DNA of 64,000 nt. Source: Kuschelorhynchus macadamiae. Lineage: Eukaryota; Arthropoda; Insecta; Coleoptera; Curculionidae. The translations under genes were made by a program, and so were the position numbers. Shown piece by piece: positions 31,976 to 40,619 of this stretch. The notes under the pieces are model-generated. The model saw only the letters and a list, made by a program, of their open reading frames with translations. It was not told the DNA's origin and did no database searches. Position 1 is the first letter of the stretch. Every line of letters begins with the position of its first letter. The DNA is taken from NCBI GenBank assembly GCA_030620095.1, contig JAUTXW010000328.1:248001-312000 (forward strand), given 5' to 3'.

Positions 31976-32347
31976 TTAATTTAAATATATGTAAAAGTTC
32001 ATAAATAAGGATATTAATAATACTATATAAAATGTGTAGCTTGAAGACTTATTTTGAATGGTTACAATTATTCGATTCCTATTTTTCCATAAACAGTTAT
32101 TTAAATCACAATTCCTAGCAAATTTCTTATGCTCCACAATAGGATCATCATAACTTAACCAATCAAAAATTTCAATACCACAATAAAAACATTTACAAAT
32201 ATCATTGATTGAAGTATAGTAAAAGCCAGCTCCAGCTAACACTTCTGGTCTCAATTTTCCTTTCCATTTTTTAAAAGTGGAAAGTCGTTTTTCATATGTT
32301 TTAAAATAACTGTTATCAATTTCTTTGTCAAAAGTTTCTAAGCACAT
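31976..32347 (-). CDS. BIR (IAP-type) domain protein with C-terminal membrane anchor
   Basis: 123 residues, ATG at 32347. A single baculovirus IAP repeat occupies about residues 18-85: RLSTFKKW, LAGAGFYYTS, then the zinc site C-x2-C-x16-H-x6-C (CFYC ... VEHKKFARNC), complete. After ~20 residues a hydrophobic segment (FYIVLLISLFMNFYIYL) ends the protein, so it is probably tail-anchored. IAP BIR domains bind caspases or their regulators; this lone BIR lacks a RING on the same chain. Membrane tethering is unusual for IAPs and would place it on ER or mitochondrial membrane. Intact in this copy. Anti-apoptotic function is inferred from the fold. Confidence 0.82.
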   Translation of the reverse strand: MCLETFDKEIDNSYFKTYEKRLSTFKKWKGKLRPEVLAGAGFYYTSINDICKCFYCGIEIFDWLSYDDPIVEHKKFARNCDLNNCLWKNRNRIIVTIQNKSSSYTFYIVLLISLFMNFYIYLN

Positions 32348-35300
32348 TTTGTGAAAGACTTATGAAGACTAACTTTGGTTTCAAAAACAACAAATTTAAA
32401 TACCTTATAATATCTACATAAATATATCTAAATCTTCATGTTCTGCATTCCATTGATACAAAGCAATATCTTGGTGTCCCCAAGCTAATGTATTAAAACT
32501 ATAGGGAATTTTATACCGCTTATCATCTTCGGAACTCAAAGCCAATTTATTAATTAACTCTGTAAAAATTGTATGTTGTCTAGATCGAAAAACATACATT
32601 GAACAAAAGGTTTTAGAATGATTTTCAACAACATCTTTATAATGAATAAAATCCAACTGCTTTTTAATTGCACTTTTTTTAACACCTTTTGCTTTTTTTG
32701 TTAAACTGTTTTCCGTTTTAATACAATATGCTTTTGCTCCAGTACCAAAGAAAGCAGTAATGGGTTCACCAGCATATTCATCTTTGAATTTTCCTATAAC
32801 TGACTTTGTAATAGGCATTTCATGAATATTATTAAATTCATAATTAGATGTGTCAAATTTGTGAATATTTTTTATCATGTCAGAATAAATATTTGGAGTT
32901 GTGACTTCTAAAATGAACGAATCGGTATCGGTGTATAAAAGTGAAATATTTTCCTGATAAAGAGGTTTTAAAAAATTATAAAAGAAATCATACATGACAG
33001 TTTTAGATATATCTAATATTGAGAAGCCTACATATATTGATTTATTGTAAGTAACTTGAATCTTTTGCATTTGAATAGCTACCAAGTTTTCAGAAAATAT
33101 TTTGTTAAGTCCTTGAAATATGGTTTTGCAATTAAATTCTCAGCACCATCTTTTCTTCTATTTTTTTCCCACTCTGTAACAAGTCTTACGTCAATTCTCC
33201 TATCAACATTTTCCATAGTCTTACCATAAATACTATTATTTGCCAACTTGTAAGTATTACGATCAAATTCATTCTTTGAATCATTTCTTAATCTTGAATT
33301 CAAGTCTATATATTTTTTCAACCAATCAGATTGAGAAAACTGTAAAACTCTATGAACTTTAGTTAACTTGAGTCCATGTTCCAAACATTGTTTTAATAAT
33401 TGATAGTGAATAACATATTTTGATTTATCATTTAAATTGGGTATTAATTTTATGCATTTAGAATTTGGCGGTTTAAAGTTTTCTGGACAAAACGGAAAAT
33501 CGTTATGATAGGAATGTAGACTTGTAGGATATTCTAAATCAACTTCTAAAACATATCCCTTATTAGATTTTTTAGAAATATTCATAATATTTAAATCATT
33601 GATTTCTTTATCTGTTAACCAAACAAAATCTCCCGTTGGAATGTGCTGTGACATTGCATAACCATACAAATTTGTTGCATCATAATAAATTATGTATTTA
33701 GTTGGCTTTAAAGGATCAAAATTTAAAAGAAATGGGTTATTAGCTTCAGATTTTCTACAAATGCAAGAGCTCACACCACCGCGAACGCTTTTTTGGAACA
33801 GTGTATCATATCTGGATCAGTTAACAATTCTAACTCTATTCCAGTATAACGCAAACAGGCCTCCAAGGATAAACCTGGAAAAGTGTAAAAATGAGCTGGA
33901 TCGAGCTTATATGTGGATAAACAAGTGCTTCTAAAATTTTCAAAAATATCTGCCAAAAGTAAAGTATCAGAGAGTAAGTAAACGTCGGAGTATTGACCAA
34001 GAGATTCACATTTAAACAATTGCCAAACCTTTACAGCTCTTTGGTATTCTGCATCACTGATGTGCTCATCCGTTAAAGTATTATAAAATTGGTCTTTCTG
34101 AGGTAAAGTTGTTTCTTCTAATTTTAAATAATCATCAATATAACTGTAAGGAAATACACCTTTTTGCCGAATAAGTTTAAATCTTTCTTCATCATTGAAA
34201 ATTTTTTTTATTTCCTTACATTGTTCATCTTTTAAGCTTTCAGAGAGTTTTGATAAAGAATGGGATAGAAATTGAAAAGAATCAATAAACCTTAATGATA
34301 TATTTTTTTTCTTAGCCTTTTGTGTCTTTTTATCAAAATAGTTATCCACATGAATAAGCTTTTCAAATGAAATATATTTTTCCTTGTTTTGTGCGATAAC
34401 TGTTAGTTGTTCTTTGTTTAAGCATAATTTTTTAAGAAATAGATGAGAATCATAATTACGCAAATTATGCAATATAACTGGAATAAAGTTAGGTATTCTG
34501 TAATTTATGTTGCAGAGTGAATGAGCTGGACCTCTATAAAGACCGGTTATATGACAATGATCTGCAACCCTGTCATTTAAAAGAGGTTTATTACAAATAT
34601 GACAAACTTTTTCATAGTTATGATAAATTTTGTCCAGTTCGTTCAAAGGGATCATTTTTTTAGGAGCCTTTAAATATTTATTGTATATGTTATACACATC
34701 TCTTTCTAAAGAATTTATAAATAATGTATCACAATTTTGTCCTCTATATTTTTCAAATTTGGAATAATTATCGTCGAAGGAACATTTAATGTAATAGGCA
34801 AATGAATGTGGAATATGTTCATATTGTTTTAAGGTGTATGAAGTATTAGGATTTTTATCAACATTGTCATTATTTAAAGGCTTTAAAATGCATTCAAAAT
34901 CTGCATACACCACGAAAGGAACTTTCATTTGTTTATGATAATTTACAAATTTCAAAATATTATCATATGAATAGTTTCCAAACTTATCTTTTATTAATTC
35001 TTTAGAAGGTAGGTTAATTCGTAAATGATCACAATCATAGCTATTGTGTTGTAATAAATTTTCTTCTGTAGGGAAATATTGTAAACAACCATCGCAAATA
35101 TATTTTTTTCCGTGATGTTTAGAAATTTGTGCAGAAACTAGTTTTGATAAATCTTTAATATAGCAATAATGAAAAGTTTTTTCATCATCATCACTTATTA
35201 ACAATAAATTGACATGTTGATTTTTTTTATTCGATGAATAATAAAGTCGACCAATTACTTCATACCCCTTTTTAGGATTTATAATTTCTAATCCATATAC

Positions 35301-35608
35301 ATTAATAGAAATGTTATTTTTTTCTTCAAAAATCTTAATGTTCTTTAGCAACATTGGAAATTCTATACCTGACATATCCAAAACAGAAGAGTAGTGTGGG
35401 TAGGATGAAGTTTCAAAATCTAATCCGCTTGGTTGGTGAAGAGCAGACACAACTGCCCAGGCGAAGCAAAAGTTGTCATCATTCCTAATGTTGATCACAG
35501 CTTGACGTCTCTTGATCTCTTGAGGAAGTTCGATAAAAGATGAGGCTCTCAGCGGATTGTGCTTGTTAACATTAATTTCCAAATGAAGTAAATTCATCAA
35601 AGCCCATC

Positions 35609-35675
35609 CTGCAACGTAAAAATTAAAAAATTACTTTTTTTGTTGCTGTTGTAAAATCAAAAATAAATTCTTTAC
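35609..35675 (-). other. POLB intron 2 (67 nt, GT-AG)
   Basis: Minus-strand donor after ...GATTCAG is GTAAAG; the acceptor is TTTTTACGTTGCAG. Removing 67 nt keeps the reading frame across the junction and bypasses the stop that otherwise ends the 73-codon frame at 35623. Confidence 0.7.
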
Positions 35676-36126
35676 CTGAATCTCTTTCTACAAATTCGTC
35701 AGCTTTCTGGTCAATAATGGTGCAGATTTGCTCTAACAGTTCTTTTTTCTGATATCCCTGGCAAATGACTTGGAACGGCGCATTAAAAGATTTGACATCA
35801 TAGCTGTCGCTGCTGGGGTTAAAATAGAAACCGAACAGTTCCATATTTAGCTTGATACATATGTTTCTGCAGTTCTTGATCTATTAGATGTGCAATTTTG
35901 TATTCCAAATGTTGAAAATATTCTTTCACATTTATCAAGTTTTGGTGTGAGGAAATCCTATAAGATATTATTCGTTCCCTGAATGCTGACTTGATAATTT
36001 CAACAACTTCCTCCAAGCCTATTTTGGAATTGTTCTTGTGCACACTAGATCGAAGATGTCCACCCCATAGACTTTGGTTTATATTTTTCTTGCATTCTTT
36101 ACAATATTTTACAATATTTGTAGAAT

Positions 36127-36185
36127 CTATAAATTAAGAAAAAAATATTTTACAAAATATAACATGAAAAATAAAATGTTCTGAC
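36127..36185 (-). other. POLB intron 1 (59 nt, GT-AG)
   Basis: Minus-strand donor GTCAGAAC and pyrimidine-rich acceptor TTTTTTTCTTAATTTATAG. Removal keeps frame and joins the first zinc-finger exon to the second zinc-finger exon; unspliced, the frame runs into a stop. Confidence 0.7.
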
Positions 36186-36310
36186 CTTTAACAAGCTTTG
36201 GTTTTTTCAACCAACTGTTGAGTTTTGTGGAATTTCCGTTAACATGTTTTTTAATATGTCGCAATAAATTATCCTTTCTAGTCAAGACTTTATTACATGT
36301 TACACACTTA

Positions 36311-36483
36311 TGCATTTCTGAAGTTTTCTGGATAATAATAATAATAAAATTAATATTGTGCAATTCTATTTAGTTATAGTCAAATTTTGAAAAAAGCAAT
36401 TGCATTTTTGAAGTTCTTTGTATAATAATAAAATTAATATTGTGCATTTTTATTTAGTTATAGTCAAATTTTGAAAAAAGCAA
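36311..36483. repeat. Tandem duplication (84-90 bp) at the POLB 5' end
   Basis: Units 36311-36400 and 36401-36484 share TGCATTT.TGAAGTT, TAATAATAAAATTAATATTGTGCA and TTTAGTTATAGTCAAATTTTG. The first unit includes the presumed POLB ATG; the second repeats the leader/promoter and a second ATG context. Confidence 0.75.
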
Positions 36484-36499
36484 TAGAAATTAATTGACT

Positions 36500-37330
36500 T
36501 TATGAATCCATTTCTTCAAATGAGTCAACTAATTTGTCAAAGGCCTGTTTAACATAATTCACCGTACTTTCGTCTCCCTTTTTAATTGTGATCAAATTAG
36601 TTAAATTTTGAATAGCGAAACCCAGACACTTAAGGTTTGCTATTTGTTTTTTATTAATTTTAAATTTTTTTTTAATGATAAATGATGGTTTCGAAATTGA
36701 ATTTTGTTCAACTGGTGAATTATTAGGAGAAATATCCGAAGTTAAATTTGCTTCAATTTGTTTTTCTTGCGAATCAGAATTTACAATAGCATATGGTGAA
36801 TTAATAGAAGATATAGCCGAACTTAAATTTTGATCAATTTGTTTTTCTTGCGAATCAGAATTTACAATATCATATGGTGAATTAATAGGACAAATAGCCA
36901 AACTTAAATTTTGATCAATTTGTTCTTCTTCCGAATCAGAATTTTCACTAAACAAAAAAGGAGAGCAAATTGGTCTCGGAGAATTAATTGGCGATTTTAA
37001 TGTTAAATAATTTGGATTAGATTTTTGAAAACAAACAATATCCTCATAGCTAGAATTTTCGAATTGATTTTCGTCAATGTCATTCAGTTCTTCAAGAGTT
37101 TGTTTAGTTTTTGTTGTAATTAAGTCCGTTTTGTTGTCAATAATGTCATTAAGATCGTCAAGAGTTTGTTGTTGAGTAGCTGTAAATAAATATTTTTCGT
37201 TATTGTGTTTGTTGGCATTATTCTGAACTTGGCTATTGTAAATAATTTCATTCAAGTCCTGAATAGTTTGTTGTTGACTAGTTGTAAATACGTCTGTTTC
37301 ATTGTTTTGTTGGTTTGCAAAATTTTGCAT
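36500..37330 (-). CDS. Repeat-rich Polinton protein of unknown function
   Basis: 276 residues, ATG at 37330, intact. The N-terminal third has three spaced copies of a QQQT-(I/L)-x-DLN-(E/D)-I motif (about residues 19-30, 53-64, 77-88; the third is degenerate). The middle has three 27-residue repeats encoded by an exact 81-bp period (about 36715-36955), each with NSDS-x-E-x-QI-x-x-NL and often INSP-Y. Ser-Pro and acidic residues suggest phosphorylation. The last ~70 residues are non-repetitive: a basic KKKFKINKKQ stretch, then a helical LKCLGFAIQNLTNLI region and an acidic end. It sits upstream of POLB on the same strand. No family is recognised. Confidence 0.65.
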   Translation of the reverse strand: MQNFANQQNNETDVFTTSQQQTIQDLNEIIYNSQVQNNANKHNNEKYLFTATQQQTLDDLNDIIDNKTDLITTKTKQTLEELNDIDENQFENSSYEDIVCFQKSNPNYLTLKSPINSPRPICSPFLFSENSDSEEEQIDQNLSLAICPINSPYDIVNSDSQEKQIDQNLSSAISSINSPYAIVNSDSQEKQIEANLTSDISPNNSPVEQNSISKPSFIIKKKFKINKKQIANLKCLGFAIQNLTNLITIKKGDESTVNYVKQAFDKLVDSFEEMDS

Positions 37331-37836
37331 TTGAGTACATGTGTATAAGTCAAAGTCATTGTCAATTATTTTTGCTACTCGATGCCAAAAAATTGTCCAT
37401 TATGAAAAAAATCGTAATAACAAATAAAAATGCCACAAATGTACATAAAAATGTCACCAATATATATAAGAATTAAATCTTGCCAAATAAAAATGGTAGA
37501 AATAAAAATAAAAATTAAAAAATTACCAAATAGACACAATGTAAACACCAGAAAACTCGCGAGCTCTGCAGTGTGAATGCAGAAATCAATTGCATTCGTC
37601 TCTTCGCTGAGGCGATTTTATATGCAAAATTTAATCACATGTGTCCTACTTAAAGTTGAACGACAATCTCTAAAAACCACTTTCCCAAGCCGATCAACAA
37701 CCTTACCCCTTAAGAACATCCACTCGACGATCATACAGTATCATTCGCTGTAATATCAGTTGTCGCTATTATTTATAACCTATAACCAAAATTGTTTTTT
37801 ATCAAATATATCTATCTAAATCTAAAGCTCCTAACG
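37331..37836. promoter_or_regulatory. Divergent intergenic region, likely bidirectional promoter
   Basis: About 500 bp between two divergent genes with no coding content. ATTTATAA (37771-37778) lies 59 bases before the ATG at 37837 and could serve as a TATA-like element for the acidic protein. A GC-richer patch (about 37555-37620) includes AACTCGCGAGCTC and CTCTTCGCTGAGGCG. Confidence 0.35.
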
Positions 37837-38343
37837 ATGGCAGAAAATATGATTGGAAACGCTGACCAAATTGAAGAAAATAATGTGGAGATCGCCGCTC
37901 AAATTGAAGAAAGAGAAGAGATTTTTAATAACTTGGAAGGCGATTCCATCACTTATAAACATTCATTTTTGGACAAATCATCTAGGCTTGTTAGAAGATC
38001 ATTCTTGTTTAACATCGAGGAGGAAGAAGAAGAGATGGAGGAAGATGATCAGGAAATTGACGAAGGAGTGGACATGGATGGACAACTGCTAAATTTAGGA
38101 ACCGAGGCTGACGTAAAAGTAAGCAAGTTTAGGGCTAGTGAATTATTTAATAATTTTGAAGAAAAAGATGTATGTGTTATACAAAGCTTCTCTAAAATTG
38201 AAAGTCGAAGACTAGGAACATTTGCTATTTGCCTTCCTTGTAGTGCAATTCACATGAGATATTTACGGAGTGGGGAGTCCGATCATGTGAGCTGCCACTA
38301 CAAAAGAGCTTATGTTGATACATCTTTTTCTACTAATTCCTGA
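37837..38343 (+). CDS. Acidic protein of unknown function
   Basis: 168 residues from the ATG at 37837 (MAENMIGNADQIEENN); the open frame extends 15 codons upstream only to a TTG. Repeated QIEE-type text in the first 30 residues, a strongly acidic run in the middle (IEEEEEEMEEDDQEIDEG) and a C-terminal part with cysteines and histidines (CLPCSAIHMRYL, then HVSCHYKRAY) that could bind a metal. Real coding is supported by its promoter-like upstream region and plus-strand orientation opposite the neighbours. It may be an early regulatory protein; this is speculation. No family is recognised. Confidence 0.55.
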   Translation: MAENMIGNADQIEENNVEIAAQIEEREEIFNNLEGDSITYKHSFLDKSSRLVRRSFLFNIEEEEEEMEEDDQEIDEGVDMDGQLLNLGTEADVKVSKFRASELFNNFEEKDVCVIQSFSKIESRRLGTFAICLPCSAIHMRYLRSGESDHVSCHYKRAYVDTSFSTNS

Positions 38344-39060
38344 ACCTGCTTGCTTTTACTGCAATAAAAATGAAAAAAAAGAGATAGAAGATTATGTTGT
38401 TAAATATTAATAATAAACATAGTTTGTAAACGTGATGGGTAGATTAGTTTAACAATATTAATTTTAAATATAGGTTATAAACATAATGGGTAGATTATAT
38501 AAAAAATATTAATTTTAAACATAAATTGTAAAGGTATTAAGTAGAATACGTCAACAATATTAATTTTAAAAAATGTCAACTGTTACTATAAGCGGCTATA
38601 TATTTTCAGTGCTATATGCAAAATACTTCTTTTTATTCTAACATCTGACACTGTATTTGTAAATGAAATAGCTAATCATATGTAAAAAAAAAGTGTCGAT
38701 TATGTCAACTGCCACTAGAAGCACTCATATATTAGCATAACATTTTGTTAACGCTTGTTTCTGTATTCAATTGAGTTTTCTCTTACTTGATGCAAATTAT
38801 ATTAATATTATTAGTATAATTAAAAAGTAGTAGTCATTTTTACATGTAAATTCCCATAAGAAAATTTAAGCTTCGATTTGCAAAAGTGGTGCCATTTTAG
38901 GGCGTGGCACTTTTTGTGTAAACCCATAACAATTGTTTTGTTATGTAATGTGAAAATTAGTATGTATTAAAAAACTTGTTAGATCATTGTTGTCGTTTCA
39001 ATATAGGAAAAGGAAAAAATGTGTGTCAATTATTATATATATATTTACATTTACTACATA
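38344..39060. other. Non-coding AT-rich interval with tandem repeats
   Basis: A 51-bp tandem repeat (38404-~38575) is followed by two copies of a block beginning ATGTCAACTG (near 38573 and 38704) that also shares AGAAGC/ATAAGC and TATATATT. No gene is recognised. A short TA tract lies near 39035-39045. Confidence 0.6.
38404..38575. repeat. 51-bp tandem repeat, about 3.3 copies
   Basis: ATATTAAT(T/A)(T/A)TAAA starts at 38404, 38455, 38506 and 38557, exactly 51 bases apart; each unit also carries a (G/A)GGTAGA-like core. Near the right end of the Polinton, in non-coding DNA. Confidence 0.8.
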
Positions 39061-39496
39061 TTATCCTCTTTTTAAAATTACAACAAAATGATGTCTAATT
39101 ACATCTTTGAAGATTTGTACCAAATAGTAATATCTAGTGCGACATACAGGACAATTGTTTACCATTATAGAACAACAATTTTCATCATTCCATCTTAAAA
39201 TACATTTTAAACAAAAAATGTGGGAACATGTATTTGGTCTACATGAATCATAATATTCGATTATTTCATTATTATTCATTTATTTTATTTATTCATCATT
39301 TTATTTATTTAAAACAAATAGCACAAAACACTTTTTTCTCTTCACTCTCAGTTTTGTTCAAATTTTTTAAAATAATCCCATTATTTTCTTCTCGAACTAA
39401 TGGTATATTTTCTTCTTGAACTCCTGGTATAATTTCTTCGAGGCTAATTGTCTGAAGCGGAATGGATCGATTTCTTTCTCCAACTGATTCACTCAT
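39061..39496 (-). pseudogene. RING finger (C3HC4) protein split by stop codons
   Basis: Two minus-strand frames. The first (39496-39305, 63 codons, ATG at 39496) is a Glu-rich lead ending with the first RING cysteine pair CAIC. The second (39279-39061, ATG at 39279) supplies the rest: C-S-H-I-F-C-L-K-C and, about 15 residues on, CPVC. Between them lies an A/T-only stretch with stops in several frames. Together the pieces have the complete C3HC4 ligand set of an E3 ubiquitin ligase. Either the gene is broken, or a short intron removes the stops; no convincing splice pair was found. The last gene before the right TIR. Confidence 0.65.
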
Positions 39497-39562
39497 TTTA
39501 TTTTAATATTATTATTAATAGATTTATTCAACAGATTTTTTTTTCTTTTAACAGTCACTCGT

Positions 39563-39755
39563 ACCTTAACATACTAAAATGATCTTGATGCACCTATTTA
39601 TAAGACTTAAGAATGCAAAATCAAATGTGGGAGAACAAAGAGAAAAAATTAAAAATATGATGCGAATGAGAATAAAAGGGGAGGAAGTTAAGAATGAGGG
39701 ACATGAGAGAGAGAGGAACAGGAGGAGGAGGAGGCGCTCCCCTATTATAACTACT
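39563..39755. repeat. Polinton right terminal inverted repeat (~193 bp)
   Basis: Mate of 21426-21618. Ends ...CTATTATAACTACT before the right target duplication. Confidence 0.9.
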
Positions 39756-39761
39756 CATTAG
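39756..39761. repeat. Polinton target site duplication, right (CATTAG)
   Basis: Identical to 21420-21425. Confidence 0.9.
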
Positions 39762-40619
39762 GCCGCTATTTTGTTCCGCCACAATGGCTTTATACAAAAA
39801 AATTACGATAAGTACTTTCGTATCAACGATTTTTTTACATTTTGTAAGGCAACCATTTTCTTTCAACATATTGGATTTGTATCAAAATATTACCATTCTA
39901 TTGCCATATGACCCTTGAATTTGAAGTCAATTTTGGAAAAATGGTTTTTGAGTTATGCCGCGCTAGATTGACAGAAATGGCAAAACATGTTTTACGGAGT
40001 CAAGGGATTTTAAACGCAAAAATCTCGGAGAGTGACTTGTTCACGATTAATATACTTTGCTAATACGAGAGAAGTAAAAACGAAAAAAAAAACAAAGATA
40101 CTTCGAAGGAAATGACAAAATTTTAAATTTGCAGTATCTCTTATAAGCTTTTGGATGCATATTATAAGAATCTATTTGATCAAAGAGACGATATCATATC
40201 ATACAAGAAAAAATAGTATCATTCAGGCATCATCCAAGAAAATTGAAGACTTTGATAACAATTTGTATTTGAAATATTTAAAATGCAAAATTTTAGTAAT
40301 TAAGAAGGATTAAAAATTATGTTTATTCAAAATTAGGGAAATGAAAATCAAACTAAAAGGTGTGAATCAGTTGCTTCACAATTCACTAGTTATAAAACCT
40401 AAAAAGTTTTAGAAATAAAGAAAATGGTAAAATGACAATGAATGGATGTGAGCATAAAACCTATTATTATAATTAAAATTGGAAATATTGATTTGGCTCA
40501 GTATATGAACATTATTTAAGTATAAGATGTTTCAAATGTGAGATATAAATCAATGAAAGTTAAAAATATAGCAGTGTAGAAAATCGTGCTCAAATTGTGG
40601 AAAATGTAATCAAAATTTT
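39762..40619. other. Right half of the modular repeat target, then unannotated AT-rich DNA
   Basis: 39762-40080 continues the repeat family of 50230-50990 (GCCGCTATTTTGTTCCGCC, GACCCTTGAATTTGAAGTCAA, TTATGCCGCG, CTCGGAGAGTGA.TTTTTCACGATTAA-like blocks). 40080-40619 shows nothing recognisable. Confidence 0.55.

Larger units (their letters stand above)
32414..36315 (-). pseudogene. POLB: Protein-primed type B DNA polymerase, two introns, three frameshifts
   Basis: The start is probably the ATG at 36315, opening with a C2H2-like finger (CVTCNKVLTRKDNLLRHIKKH, seen in parts as CVTC and HIKKH). Intron 1 (36185-36127) leads to a second finger (YCKECKK ... HLRSSVH). After a frameshift near 35855, intron 2 (35675-35609) joins the main 609-codon frame. 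It has exonuclease motifs VYADFECIL and HNLRNYDSHLF, and an HNH/endonuclease VII-like CHICNKP..DHCHITGLYRG..CN block. Further frameshifts at ~33795 and ~33100 separate the polymerase motifs YYDATNLYGYAM, LANNSIYGK and YTDTDSF. Length and motif order match Polinton polymerases, which copy linear genomes from a protein primer. Dead in this copy. Confidence 0.9.
21426..39755. mobile_element. Polinton/Maverick (adintovirus-like) integrated virus, complete, 18,330 bp
   Basis: Inverted termini AGTAGTTATAATAGG, 6-bp target duplication CATTAG and the full Polinton gene set (type B polymerase, integrase, packaging ATPase, protease, major and minor capsid proteins) define it. Plus-strand small genes lie at the left end (21722-22700). 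A minus-strand structural block follows (22842-26603), then a plus-strand block from ATPase to integrase (26691-30299). A minus-strand block with accessory genes and polymerase comes next (30444-37330), then an acidic protein (+) and a split RING (-). Several core genes are frameshifted, so this copy is not intact. The target was a copy of the modular repeat seen at 50.2-51.0 kb. Confidence 0.95.

Noticed and set aside
37331..37836. Bacterial-type operon or CRISPR features anywhere in the window
   Set aside because: No spacer-repeat arrays, Shine-Dalgarno patterns or bacterial genes; introns and insect-type transposons argue for a eukaryotic nuclear genome.
31976..39496. BIR and RING as one IAP gene of the element
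   Set aside because: They lie 7 kb apart with polymerase between them, each with its own start; no evidence for a joint product.
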